A DNA stretch of 64,000 nucleotides. Origin: Cryptomeria japonica (taxonomy: Eukaryota; Streptophyta; Pinopsida; Cupressales; Cupressaceae). Under the pieces are notes generated by a model. That model worked only from the letters and a program-made list of their open reading frames with translations, was not told the DNA's origin and searched no databases. A program made the translations under genes and the position numbers. Of the stretch, positions 22,004 to 34,289 are shown piece by piece. The DNA is taken from assembly GCF_030272615.1 (NCBI RefSeq), contig NC_081410.1, positions 223,995,415 through 224,059,414 on the forward strand, read 5' to 3'. Positions within the stretch are counted from its first letter, which is position 1; each line of letters starts with the position of its first letter.

Positions 22004-23192
22004 CAAATCTTGTGGATATGATTTATATGATTAGAGTGACAATACAAACAATGGGTAGCAACCTCAAACCCAAAATCAAGTCCAGATTATTCCAGTGAAT
22101 CCAGTGCCTCAAGGAGAAGGAACTAGTACAAGTGCTAAATATAAAATACAAGGGTCTGAAATTTAAGAAAATCCTAAGACTCCCAAGTATGTAAGGCTGA
22201 ATTATTCTAAAAATTGGATCATAGGAGATAAAAATAAATGTGTTCAAACAAGAAGAAGAATTGCTAAAGATCAAGTTGAATATTTTTTTATTTCAAATAT
22301 TGAACCTAAGGATGTGAATGAAGTATGTAAAGATTAACATTGGGTAAAATAAATGGAAGAAGAATTGATGCGGATTGAAAAGTATAATACATGGGATCTT
22401 GTTCCTAGACCTAAGGGCAAAAATGTAATTGGAACCAAATGGGTCTTCCGAAACAAATTCAATGAGCAAGGTGAAGTTGTTAGAAACAAAGAAGGACTTA
22501 TTTGTAAAGGATGTTCAGAAGTGGAAGCAATTCATTTTGAAGAAACTTTTGCCCATTTGGAAAGAATTGAAGTTGTAAGATTACTTCTTGATTTTGTTGC
22601 ATACAAGGATTTCAAAGTCTACCAAATGGATGCGAATTCAACATTCTTGAATGGTGAATTGGAAGAAGAGGTGTACATTGAGCAACTGGATTGATTTCAA
22701 TTATTTGATCAAGGAGATATGGTTTATCAGTTGAAGAAAGCTTTGTAAGGAATGGAGAGAGCCCCAGGAGCATGGTATGCCAGATTAGATAAGTATATGC
22801 TAAAGCTAGGATTTAACAAATGTATTGTTGATAGTAATCTATACTTCATGATTGATCATGATAACATTCTGATTGTTGAAGTTTTTGTTGATGGTATTTA
22901 TCTTTAGATGGAATGATAGTTTGTGCAAAAATTTTGCTAATGAAATGAAGAATGAATTTGAAATGTCTATGATTGGAGAGATAAGATTCTTCTTGGGTTT
23001 GCAAATCACATAGTCAAAAAAAGGAATCTTTATATCTTAGTCCAAGTATATAAAAGAGCTATTGAAGAAGTTTGGTTTGGAAGATTCAAAGCCATTTGGT
23101 ACTCCTATGGTGACTAGATGTAAGTTGAATAAAGATGATGATTCCCCTAAGGTAAATAAGACTAGATATAAATCTATGATTGGTAGATTTCT
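22004..23192 (+). pseudogene. Copia fragment B: linker and reverse transcriptase
   Basis: A second linker/RT start in the same strand: PKYVRLNYSKNWIIGDKN, then LVPRPKGKNVIGTKWVFRN, YQMDANSTFLNGELEEE (first Asp kept), a degraded [13 protein letters not shown] block (AL*GMERAPGAWYARL) and EVFVDGIY, where the second catalytic Asp is changed to Gly. Ends in the block before RNase H (SMIGRF) at 23192, where element D is inserted. RNase H and the 3' LTR are not found in the window. Confidence 0.8.
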
Positions 23193-25811
23193 TGTTGAAC
23201 ACTAGATGTCACTGAGAGGAGGGGTGAACCAGTGGTTTCCAAATCTTTTCACTTTTCTCTCCTAAGTATATAAACTGGTTAACTGATCTAACATAAAGTA
23301 GACATATTAGTTAGATGGGAGGATAACACAAAAGCAATCACACATAAAAGGGACATCTCATAACACCGGATGTATGAGGAAAACCCAAGATGGAAAAAAC
23401 CTCGGTGAGAAATGTTGTTGGAGTCTACAATTCCAATCCAACCTCACAATGAAAACCTTAGTTACAACATTTAGGGCACCAATCCAAGGAGTACCACTCA
23501 TGCTTTAGGGCACTAACCCCTTCACCGAGCTCCAACTCAGTGATTACAAAATCATATTTTGAACAAAAGTAATATCCCTATTAAAAGAAATTTGTAACTC
23601 TTAAACCTCAGTTACAACATTTAGGGCACCAATCCAAGGAGTACCACTCATGCTTTAGGGCACTAACCCCTTCACCGAGCTCCAACTCAGTGATTACAAA
23701 ATCATATTTTGAACAAAAGTAATATCTCTATTAAAAGAACTTTGTAACTCTTATGCAAATATCTCCATCAGTTCTCCTCTATCCAATTCTCTATTGGTTC
23801 TCTGTTCACCTTCTCACCGTTGCAACCTTATCTCTTGCTGCAACTCACTCTCTGTTGCACCCTTACTGGTTTAGCCTCTTCTTCTCTATCAATTCTCCTT
23901 CCTCTCTGTCAGACTGCTGCTCATCACCACCAGTCTTCTTCACTCAGTCAGATATCCACTATCTGATTACTGTCGGTTCTCATCTTATTAGTTCTTCACT
24001 ACAATCTTTTGTGGATCTTCTCTATCGGTTTAATCACCACCAGTGTACTCCTATGTCAAACATAATGGTAGGCTACCAATTGTCTCAATCTCGCCAGTTG
24101 AACTATTCAAATTGGTTCTCTCTCTCACATAGTCAGTCTCTTCTCTGATTGATATTGAGCACTTGACTGATTGGCTCTCTTCACTAGCCTCACTCTCTCA
24201 TGCAGCAACAGTAGATATGGTCTTCGATCTGCATATTTATACTATGCCTTCCCAGAAAAATGACATTCAAACTTCTAGCACGCTAGGGTTCCTTCATCGA
24301 CCTTGAAGCAAATCAAATCCAATCAGATCTTCATCCAAAATTGGCCTCCTACAACTGATCACCTATCACCGCCAATCACATTGTGTCCAAGATACGTTTT
24401 CCCTATTTGGTAAACACGAGACTTTCTTCAGTTTGCACATGTCAAATACCTAAGAAGTGATCATGCAGCTAGCTTCACCTACCCTGATTAGCACCTGGAC
24501 ACTCGGCCTCGATCATGAAGTCATCAAGTCAGATCTTTGTCCTCTGATTAGTCTCAAGTCGCACCCTTCTGCTCTTGACCTATGAAAACATGCTATCAAC
24601 ATTAATATCGACCAGTCACCACCTACCTCATGGACAACTCTTCATCGACCATAACATACATGACATTTATCTTCTACGTGTCAACATTGTCAACATCCAC
24701 CTCTGTTAAGTCTTCTGTGTCGATCTAGACAAGATCACCGACCAACCACAAAACTGGGTTCATCTGTCGATTATACCCTAACCAGTCTATCTTCAACCTT
24801 GCACTTTGCTTCTCTTCTAGTGGAATGCCTAAATCAATCAGCACTCTTGCCAACCTTCCTCATGCACATCTTCAATAGATGGGAGCCTTCTACATCTACA
24901 CTTTGTTAGCTTACCGGTTTATATACATACTGACAACCACCTTGATGACACCATGCCATCAAGCTTCAACAAACTTTATCTTTAATCTAGTTTCTCTCTC
25001 TGTTGTTAACTACTCAACCTTGCCTTCTTTATCATTTGACTGGTTCTCCTATCAACTAGTTTGTGAAAGTGACAAACATATTCTTCCTTCTCTGTATTGA
25101 TAACTCATCATGTCTACCCGGCTAATCCAGTGCATATCTATGATCTCATGCACCTAAGGCAATTTAGTGTTTCACTAGTTGATCCAGTGTGAGCCTTCAA
25201 ACACCCGCCTTTAACTCTTTTGTCTTATATCGGAGGACTATGATGCAATTCATGCATAGTAGGAGATAATCTTCCACTTACCGGTGGGAGTGGATCCTTT
25301 TCATCTGCATCCGACATTGCACCAACATGCCTTAGTTGATATTTATCATATACATCTTCAATCAAACACATATGATATGATTAACCACACTCATTATCAG
25401 ACTTCTCTTAATTCGATGGGAGTCTTGTTGTTTCACATCCCAACATCATATCGGTGGCCTGCACATACTTCTTCTCCAGTGTTGATGTGATTTTGTAACA
25501 TTATGTCTCTTCATCACAATCAATATCCCAACATCTTTCTCTCTTGTCGGTTGGCAACAATACACTGCCAACATGTCACTTACTAGTATGTAGTCCTTAT
25601 GTCTTCAACACAAGTCAGCACTAACCTATGTACCAGTGACTCCAATGGCCATTATGCAAGATGACATTCTCTTCCTTATCAATGACCTGCTATGCTAGTT
25701 GACATCAATGGCACCATTTCTAGAATTCATCAATGACAACACTACTCATACATCTCCTATACTGATTGCCATCCTATACTGGTTGACATCAATGACAACA
25801 CAATGCCAACA
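23193..25811 (-). repeat. LTR of element D, left copy (3' LTR)
   Basis: 2619 bp starting TGTTGAACACTAG and ending ACAATGCCAACA. Pairs with the right copy starting at 29237. It includes a 150 bp tandem duplication (23453-23752) absent from the right copy. The G-run box (actgagaggaggggtgaac) and the stem-loop motif (23375-23408) are at the left end, giving minus orientation. Long C/T-rich stretches make spurious plus-strand ORFs (for example 23753-24148), ignored here. Confidence 0.9.
23453..23752. repeat. 150 bp tandem duplication inside the D left LTR
   Basis: Two near-identical 150 bp units (about 23453-23602 and 23603-23752), each with gttacaacatttagggcacc and a following tgattacaaaatcatatttt. 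The right LTR has a single, rearranged version (29490-29660), so this is a post-insertion change. Confidence 0.85.
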
Positions 25812-25828
25812 ATCTCCCCCTTTGGCAT
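25812..25828 (-). other. polypurine tract of element D
   Basis: On the minus strand ATGCCAAAGGGGGAGAT lies next to the left LTR, the same tract as in elements C, F and N. Confidence 0.8.
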
Positions 25829-27236
25829 TGATGTCAACACATGTAGTATCCGACATACTACATATTCTCTCTCCCCCTTTGTGTGATCCATGAATTCTCA
25901 CACATGTAGTATGTGGCATACTACAAAAGCTCTCTCCCCCTTTGACAACAATGGCAAAGGGCACTATCAAGATTTCTCTCCTCCTTGTGTCTATCGAGCA
26001 CTGACACTTTTCTAATCGCCTTTTTCTCAAATGAATGCTTCTCCTCCTTTGACCATCATACATTGCATCCTCTCAATTCACATCACTATTTGAAACAGAG
26101 GAATCACACACCAACTGTCGGTCAAACTGCAACATTCCCATCAAATACCAATTGTTCTTAAGAATCAAATGTAATTGTACTATGAGTGCTACCAATTGAT
26201 ACCAATTGTATCTCTTCCGATGCCAAATGCATGTTCTCATGTGTAGGTGACTTTCCCTCTTTGTAAGCAATACTCTTAGTGGTCCACTTGTGATTTCAGT
26301 TGGATAGACATTAAAATATCTCACAACCCCAGACACTTCCAATAACATAGTCATATCGATACAACCATAGACGTTTGCACACCCTCCGTGTCCAAAAAGT
26401 CTGATACAAGTCAGAAAAACATGGTTGTCAACTCCCCCTGAGTCATAAATCTCATGTCCTCATTGCCTATCATGTTCAAAACCGAAGCTCCAATCTGCCC
26501 CATATACTAGTTAATCTATGCATATGTGATCAACTGATGATCTTTCAGCTCAATTATATCCACCACAACATATGAAATGATCCTAGGTGTACACAATGCC
26601 ATAAATCAACCCAGTTAGCCCAAAAAGATGCATGTATACATGATCAACTGTCGGACCATCATATGTCATTCAGGTCTTTTCCAATACCACCTGAGACATA
26701 AACACCTCAATCCATGCTACCAGGGCTAATACAATGATCCTAGACCTCATTGTCTTACATAACCTGCACTACTGGTTAGTATTCATACTGGTACCATATT
26801 GCACATACCAGTTTCCTACACCAGTCCATCATCTCTACCGAAGTACCTTCTCTATCTCCTATCTTCTTGTGTCAATTTTCTTATGATCCCAATTGCAAAT
26901 TTTCCATCTATTGACATATGCAGTAGTGATCCATCTCTGATCTATAGGTGTGTAGCCAAGGCAACCACTACACATAATTACCATCTCATTTCCTTCCTTC
27001 ATACCGACACCAAATAATCCTCTTGTCTACCCATTTTCACTAAGGGGTGAATAATGTGATCAATGAGTAACTCCCCCTAAGGTCCTACATCTCCTTTAAG
27101 CCTTAGGAGATATCACTTGTGCATTGAATGCACAATGTTGGTTCATGGTCCTACTCTCGTCTTTCTTCCTCCATACCTGCATGGTCTCATTCTTCTTCCC
27201 AATTTTAATTTTGGAAGTAGGTCTTACCTTCTTTTG
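25829..27236 (-). other. internal non-coding part of element D
   Basis: About 1.4 kb between gag and the polypurine tract where pol would be expected. No protease, integrase or RT motif is readable on either strand. Short open frames (25746-26063, 26073-26354) have no recognisable domain, although further aaagggggag-like purine runs occur in them. Confidence 0.6.
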
Positions 27237-29191
27237 CTAATTTGTCCTTACTCTACCAGATTCTACATCATGACTAGAAGCATTGTTGTAAAAGCAAACT
27301 ATGTTCATGCCAAAGGCATGATTGGAGGACCTTCTGTCAAACCGGTTTGACCATCTTCTTCTAGTCATGGTATTGTAACCGGCTACCAGAACCGATGGAC
27401 CTCTTGATCCTACAGGGACATTTCTCTTTTGGTTCCTGTTTCCATGCAGGTCTCTGAATTCTATATGTTGTATATCCATTTCCATGTTGAGCATAGTTGC
27501 TATACCGGTTGTCATGTGACTGAACTTTTTTGTTCCTGCATTCATGACTTCTATGCCCAAATTTATTGCAATTATAACATATATAATTTGCATTTCTTGA
27601 GGTAGCAAATGGACTCTTCCTATTATGCATAGGAGAAGATCTATGCATGTTTCTACAACTTGACATACTATGGCCATATGTATTACTTCTTTGGACAGAC
27701 AACATTCTTATTTCTAGACCTCTTTATGCATTCATCTTCCCTATGACCATAATATTTGCAAGAGAAGCAATAGCTGGTAAATGATGGCATATGACTTACA
27801 AATTTATTCTTCCATGCATGAGGAGATATTATCGGTTTAGTATTTCCATTTCTGCTTCTCTAGGGATGGATCTTGGATTGTCCATGCTCTGCAGCTCTTC
27901 CACCTGATCTCTTCTTTTCCCACACTTGCTTTGTCTTGTGGGCGGTAGCATTTCCTTGTCTTCTACCTATAGGAGGTCTTCTATGTTGTCTCCTATGTCC
28001 TTGCTTCCAATGAAGCTTCCTTCTCCCATCTTTCCTTTTCCTTTGGGATCTGCAATCTTCCTCCTTCTTGCAGCACTGGTCTTCATCCTTAGCATCATAT
28101 CCTCAGCGGTTGTGGTTAGATCAACCTTCTTCTGAGGAGAATTCTAGACAGTGAAGGTTTGTCCCTTGTTATCTCCATTTGAGGAGATAAATAGAATGTC
28201 ATTGTGGGGGACATTCTTGTTGGTGGAGCATTCACCAACACCACTTCCTAATCCTCTGGTATCCTTGGAATGCTTTTACTTCTTCAACATTTTGTCCAAG
28301 GCATCACTATTGCCACCAAACCGGATTCTCACCTTGAGCTCATCTTGACACTTCTCAAGGTCTTTTTCGAAGATTCTCCATATATCCTTCTAGCTTTTGA
28401 TAATCTTTGTCTTTAACCTCTAGTTCATATGGTAGATCATTACACCGACACTCCTTGGTGTCTTCTTGTTGAGACTTCAACTCTAAGATACATTTCTCAG
28501 ATTCTTCAAGGCATCTAATCAACCGATTTTGTTCCACAACAATAGCATTCTTGAATAACTTGTATTCATTCCTCACTCTGCTAAGTTCTTCAAGTGCACT
28601 TACAAGTTCTCCTTCAAGATCAACTTATGCTTCATCTTCTTCTTCACCTTCACTATCACTGCCAAAAACATCTTGCCAATAGGAATTATCTACATGATCA
28701 TTCTCAGATGTGTGCCTCTCATCCTCTGATTCTTGAGCCATGAAGAGGTGGGTTCCTTCTTCATCATTTCTATGGTTGCTAACAGATTTGCCTTCATCAT
28801 CTACAGACACATGAGTTGCATTTATAATCTTGTCTACGCAAACTGGTTCTGCAGTGGTAGGCTCATTTCCATAGAACTTCTTCAATCTGTCTCATAGACT
28901 TTTTGTCAATCTGCATCTGTCCACCTATGAGGAGACATCACCGGATAGCCCACTGAGTATAGCCTTCATTACTACATCATTATACTGGTGTCTTCTTTCT
29001 GCTTTTGAATTGGTGGGAGGATTGACTTTACTAGGGAAGCCATTAACAACCGACATCCACACATAAAACCCTAAAGAGGATATGTAGACTTCCATCCTAC
29101 AACTCCAAACAGAAAAATTTGAACCATCAAATACAAGAGTAGGGATTGATATTAAACAAACCATTGTGTTCAAATACCAGAATCTACCCAA
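27237..29191 (-). pseudogene. element D gag
   Basis: The minus strand starts near 29191 (or Met at 29164) with a UBN2-type opening (FDGSNFSVWSCRMEVYI), then an acidic segment (28885-28625), a coiled coil (28576-28355, VRNEYKLFKNAIVVEQNRLI) and three zinc-knuckle-like motifs between 27770 and 27540. The best of these are CFSCKYYGHREDEC and CYNCNKFGHRSHEC; the middle one has lost its leading Cys. Stops and frameshifts at about 28925, 28622, 28350 and 27710 break the frame. The order of domains and a shared block (KHSKD...GxCSTN...) tie it to the gag of Copia A. Role: particle assembly and RNA packaging. Confidence 0.78.
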
Positions 29192-29222
29192 GCTAGAGAA
29201 AGCTTATCAACCGGGAACCCAG

Positions 29223-29234
29223 GCTCTGATACCA
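29223..29234 (-). other. primer-binding site of element D
   Basis: The minus strand reads TGGTATCAGAGC, an exact initiator tRNA-Met complement, 2 bp inside the right LTR. Confidence 0.9.
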
Positions 29235-29236
29235 AT

Positions 29237-32232
29237 TGTTGAACACTAGATGTCACTGAGAGGGGGGGTGAATCAGTGGTTTCCAAATCTTTTCCCTTTT
29301 CTCTCATATGTGTATAATTCGGTTAACCGATCCAACATAAAGCAAACATACTAGTTAGATGGGAGGATAGCACAAAAGCAATCACACATAAAAGAGACAT
29401 CTTATAACACCAGATGTATGAGGAAAACCCAAGATGGGAAAAACCTCGGTGAGAAATGTTGCCGGAGTCTACTGCTCCAATCCAGTCTCACAATGAATAC
29501 CTCGATTACAACATTTAGGGTACCAACCCAAGGAGTACCACTCATGCTTTAGGGAACCAACCCAAGGAGCACCAACCCTTGATTTTAGGTCACCAACCCC
29601 TACACCGAGCTCCAACTGAGTGATTACAAAATCATATTTTGAACAAAAGTAATATCCCTATTACAAAAGAACTTTAACTCCTATGCAAATCTCTCCATCG
29701 GTTCTCCTCTATCCAATTCTCTGTTGGTTCTCTGCTGACCTTCTCGCCACTGTAACCTTATCTCTTGCTGCAAATCACTCTCTGTTGCACCCTTGCTGAT
29801 GCAGCCTTTTCTTCTTCTATGTCAGTTCTTCTCTCTGTTGGTTCTCCTTCCTCTTTGTCACACTGCTGCTAGTCACCACCGGTCTTCTTCACTCAGTTAG
29901 ATATCCACTATCTAATTATTGTTGGTTCTCATCTTACCGGTTCTTTACTATAATCTTTTGTGGCTCTTCTCTGTTGATTCAGTCACCACTGGTGTACTCC
30001 TCTGTCAGACATAATCGCAAGCTACCAGTTGTCTCACTCTCACTGGTTGAACTCTTCAAACCGGTTCTCTCTCACACACACTTAGTCTCTTATCTAATTG
30101 ACGTTGAGCACTTGATCGATTGGCTCTCTTTGATGGTATGATGAAAGAATAAGTATTTGATAGAATACTAAGATGGGGGAGTGAATCAGTATACTGAAAA
30201 ACTGATACAAAGTTCCCAAACTCAAATTCAATCACACAAAGTAAACATATCTCAGTCAAGATCAATATTCATAAGAATACTTAACATCAACCGGTTTGAC
30301 TATTATGACAACTTAACAGTAAACAACTTTAATCTTGTAAACATCAACAATGCTTAATCATAACTCAACATATTCATCTCTAAATGCTTCTAGTTATCAT
30401 GCCTTATCAGAAGTTAATGAAATCAACAAATAAGATCATAACCACAAAACACATTCACCACTTGACACAAATGTTTGTACGTGGAAAACCCAAATAGGTA
30501 AAAACCATGGTGAGATGAGACTCACAAGGATAGCTATCTGAACTCTTCTAAAGTTCACCCTGTTAGGAGCCAAGACTATTAAAGCTTTACAATAAGTTCT
30601 GTTAATAACTAAATCCGGTTAGGAATCACCCGGTTAAGGGATTTACAAATATGCCTTGATGAAAAGCACAATACCCTATTAAGAGTAACCTCATTGGAGG
30701 ATTTAAGAATCCAAGCTAATGGACCACCTTGTAAGAGGATTTAATGAGAAACCAAGCTTATTAGAGCTTACCCAGTTAAGGGATTTCACTTTTGTTGTAA
30801 TTGTTAGAAAACAACAGGTTTTCTTGATCTGTCTGAGTAGCACTACATTTGCTTGATCAGATCCTTTTAAGCTTCAATCTGCCTTCACTCAAAGTGCAGT
30901 TCCATTCACTGGTTAGGCAACTACGCACTCAACAGGTTTCTACCAATCTTGCAAACAACCTTTACAAACAACTTCATCGACCTTAAATACAAATCAATTA
31001 GGTCGGTAAAACAACAAAAACTTAATTCTCATCATCGAGATTAGAAACAAGTCAGTACAATCTTGACCGTTAGAAATCATGACAATATCTTCACATTCTT
31101 CAAGAAAATTCCAACCGCTCTGTGATCACCGCTTCGTCAGACTTTGCAACTAATCATGCATTGTTCATTAGATGCAATCCACTTTTCTCCTTCCCTAGAC
31201 AATAAACAAACGCACCAAAACAATTTAAACTTATCCTCATACAATGATCACACGTGTCTCCATCATTACCGCTCATCAGATAATAAACCAACAAACTTGA
31301 TCGGTTAGGGTTTAATAGCTGATAGGGTTTACCGGTTACATTGCATAGAAAGGTTTAACCCTTTACACTAGTTCACCGGTTCAACTCACAAACTTTACAT
31401 ACCGGTTTACAACATCTTCCACAAATCTCTTCTTACCGGTTACTAGCCAATATCAAAAATAACAATAACATGAATAACATGAATACCATTACCAATTCAA
31501 TTGACATCAATGACAACATATCATTAATGCAATCTCTATGCAAAAATGCCAACAAACTCAAAATGCCAACACTCTTCACTAGCCTCACACTCTCATGCAG
31601 CAGTAGCAGATTTGGTCTTCGATCTACATATTTATACTATGCCTTCCCGCCAAAATGGCATTCAAACTTCTAGTGCACTAGGGTTCCTTCATTGATCTTG
31701 AGGTAGATCAAATCCAATTAGATCTTCGTCCAGAGATCGACCACATGCAACTGATCACCTATCACCGCCAATCGCGCTGCATCCAGAACATGTTTGCCCT
31801 ATTTGGCAATCATGACACCTTCTTTGGTCTACACATGTCAAACACCTAAGCGATTACACAGATAGCTTCACCTACCCTAATCAACACCTGGGCACTCGAC
31901 CTTGATCATGAAGTCCTCAAGTGAAATCTTTGTCCTCTGATAAGTCTTGAGCCACACCCTTCTGCTCTCGACCTATGAAGACACACTATCGACATTAATG
32001 TTGACCAGTCACCACCTACCTCACGGACAACTCTTCACTGACCACAACATGCATGAAATTTGTCTCCTACGTGTCAACATTGTTGAAATCCACCTCTGCT
32101 AAGTCTTTTGTGTCAGTCCAAACAAGATCACCGACCAACCACACAGCTGGGTTCATCTACCGGTTCACAAACCTTGTCAATTATACCCTAACTGGTATGT
32201 CTTCAACCTTGCTTTTTTCTTCTCTTCTGGTG
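29237..32232 (-). repeat. LTR of element D, right copy (5' LTR), split and truncated
   Basis: Starts TGTTGAACACTAG like the left copy. It runs to 30130, is interrupted by solo LTR S2 (30131-31571), and resumes 31572-32232. It stops at 32232 (after cttctcttctggtg), about 1 kb short of the left copy (which continues 24829-25811). The missing end was not found elsewhere in the window. Confidence 0.85.
30131..31571 (-). repeat. solo LTR S2, same family as Copia C
   Basis: 1441 bp, starting TGATGGTATGATGAAAGAA and ending AAAATGCCAACA, flanked by exact ctctt copies (30126-30130 and 31572-31576). Its reverse complement matches the Copia C LTR (TGTTGGCATTT...CATACCATCA). Stem-loop motif at 30478-30513. 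The right end repeats its terminal aactcaaaatgccaac-like string (31542-31571). Confidence 0.92.
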
Positions 32233-33279
32233 TGTTACCCTCCTCATTTTTGTGAGCATTTTGTTCTCACGTTATCAAAATAATGAGTGTTTATTTAGTT
32301 TGGGCTTGTGTAAGTCTCAGGTTTTGTCTTGTTGAAGTTTTTCTTGAACTCAAACCTGTCAGTTGAACCTCTTTTAAGTTCAAGGTTCAAGTTCAAGCAG
32401 AGTATGTAGTATCACGGCTTAGCTTTTAAAGAGTTAAATGTCTTTGTAATAATTATCTTTGAACTTGAACTAACCTTTTCAAAGTTCAAAGTTTCGAAAG
32501 TCGTGTCTTGTGTAAGTCTCGGTTGGTGTCTTTGTCTTAATTTGTCCTTTTCTGTTCTTTTGAACTTAAACTTTTGAACCACTTTTCAGGGAGCTCAAAG
32601 TTCAAAGTTCAAGGTTTGATGGATTGATGGCTTTGGGGATGAAGAAGTGTCGCATCAGCAGCAATCATATAAAGAATATTCCAGATTTAAAAGGTGAACC
32701 TCGAGGGAATGAGTTGCGATGAGGAGTTGTACTTGAGAATAATCATTTAAAAGAAAGGCATGGAGGGAAAAGACTTGTAATTAATGAATTATCAAAATTA
32801 AGTCTTTTCAGAGTAATTTGGCACAGATAAGTATGCAGTTACAAATCATAGCAAATCGTGTGACTGATTTTTAAGCCTTCCCTCAAGATTTGTTTTGTTC
32901 TTAAAAATAATTACTTGCCTTCTTCATTTGCCCAGTTTGGTAAGTAAAGGATTTGCGCAGGCGAAATTTATGTTCATGACCCTTTGAATTCAAAGCTCTA
33001 CATGAAAAGTGAGTTAAAAATCTTCCTCCCACTCCTGTGCTTTCATATTTGAAAGCTTTATTTGGTAATTCTATTGGTTCAATTCGTCTCCCCTGCTGTG
33101 TTTTTTTTTTTCTGTTTGTAAATCCAAAATGAGACCAAAATTGCCCAAGATGGACCAAAGGTCATGGTTAGTGTTATTCCCTACATATCTAGTCCCGTCA
33201 TTTTCATTTTTATGAAAATATGGGTCCCCTCTTTTGTCTTTTTCTACTAGTTTTTCCTTTTCTTTTTGGCTTTTGTTTT

Positions 33280-33650
33280 GTTCACCTCGAAACTCAGGTT
33301 CCCAAGTTCCCGAGGTGGGTTGTTTTCTTGTTTCTGTTTCCTTATTTGAGAATCCGGGTCCCCGGGTTCACGAGTTCATTTTTGTCTCGTTTGTTTGTTT
33401 ATGTAGCCCCGAAAGTTTGGGTTTCCGAAGTTCTAGGTCATGTTTCTCTTTTCTTGTTCGGAAGTTCGGGTTCCCAAACTCCCGAGTTCGCTTTGTATCG
33501 TTTCAGAGCATCACTTCAGAACTTTGAGTTCCCGGAGTCCCAAAGTGTTTGTTCATCTTTTGGTTTTCATCTCGGAAATTCGGATTCCCGAACTCTCAGG
33601 TTGTTTTTCTATTTGTTTTTTTGGAAACTCGGGTCCTCGAGGTTCTGAGC
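33280..33650. repeat. degenerate palindromic repeat array 1 (CTCGGGTTCCCGAG-like)
   Basis: About seven units spaced 47-62 bp, each with a variant of gaaactcgggttcccgagtt, whose core is its own reverse complement. Examples: gaatccgggtccccgggttc (about 33351), ggaagttcgggttcccaaac (about 33461), ggaaattcggattcccgaac (about 33575) and ggaaactcgggtcctcgagg (about 33622). T-rich spacers separate them. Confidence 0.65.
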
Positions 33651-34289
33651 TTGTCGCTTGTGTGTCTTCATTTTCATGTGTTCGTCTTCTTGTTTGTCAT
33701 CATCATCATTGTCATTGTCCGGTTGTCTCCGTCTTTTGTAGGTGTAGGTTAGCGTATGCAAAAAAGAGGTCCGCAAAATCCCTAAAAATTGTAAAATCAA
33801 AAAAATCAAAAACCTTTGAAAAATAACAAAAAAAATCATTAAAAATCAAATAATTAAAAAATAAATAAAAATTAAAAGTTTGTTAAAATTAAGATTAAAT
33901 ATTAAATTAATTAATATTTACATTAATATTTTAATAATGTTTTAAATTTGAATTAATTTAAATTTAAACATTTGGAATATTAATGTAAGTTATGATATAA
34001 ATTTTAATATTTAAAGTTAAATTTAATAAATTGTTAATAACTTTGTAATAAGGTTAGAATTAATTTAAATTTCAGAGTTTTACAAAAGTTTGATAAAAAT
34101 TTAAAGTAAAATTTTGGAATTAAAATCAATTCTAAAAGCTTAGAAGTTTAATAAAAATTATAACTTCGCAGTCTTGTGTTCCCGAAATGAAAAGTGAGCT
34201 TCATAATCTCTAAATCCGAAGTCCAAATGCAATTGCCCTAATCCAAATCCCGAAGCAAAATGAAGGCAAAGAAATAAAATAATAAAAGG

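Larger units (their letters stand above)
23193..32232 (-). mobile_element. gag-only (non-autonomous) LTR retrotransposon D
   Basis: Two long LTRs enclose about 3.4 kb (25812-29236) that encode a Copia-type gag on the minus strand but no protease, integrase or reverse transcriptase. The primer-binding site and polypurine tract are present. This matches gag-only non-autonomous elements (TR-GAG type), which rely on enzymes from relatives. The D gag is clearly related to the Copia A gag (10041-11760). D is inserted in Copia B right after 23192 (5 bp tttct precede it). The right LTR stops at 32232, so the second target copy is not seen. Confidence 0.85.

Noticed and set aside
23753-25893. Plus-strand open frames in the D left LTR and just beyond
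   Set aside because: The region is mostly LTR, paired with 29237-32232; C/T-rich composition leaves chance open frames, and no domain is seen.
33220-33839. Phe/Ser-rich open frames that look like membrane proteins
   Set aside because: They come from T-rich spacers and palindromic repeats; several overlapping frames are open on both strands.
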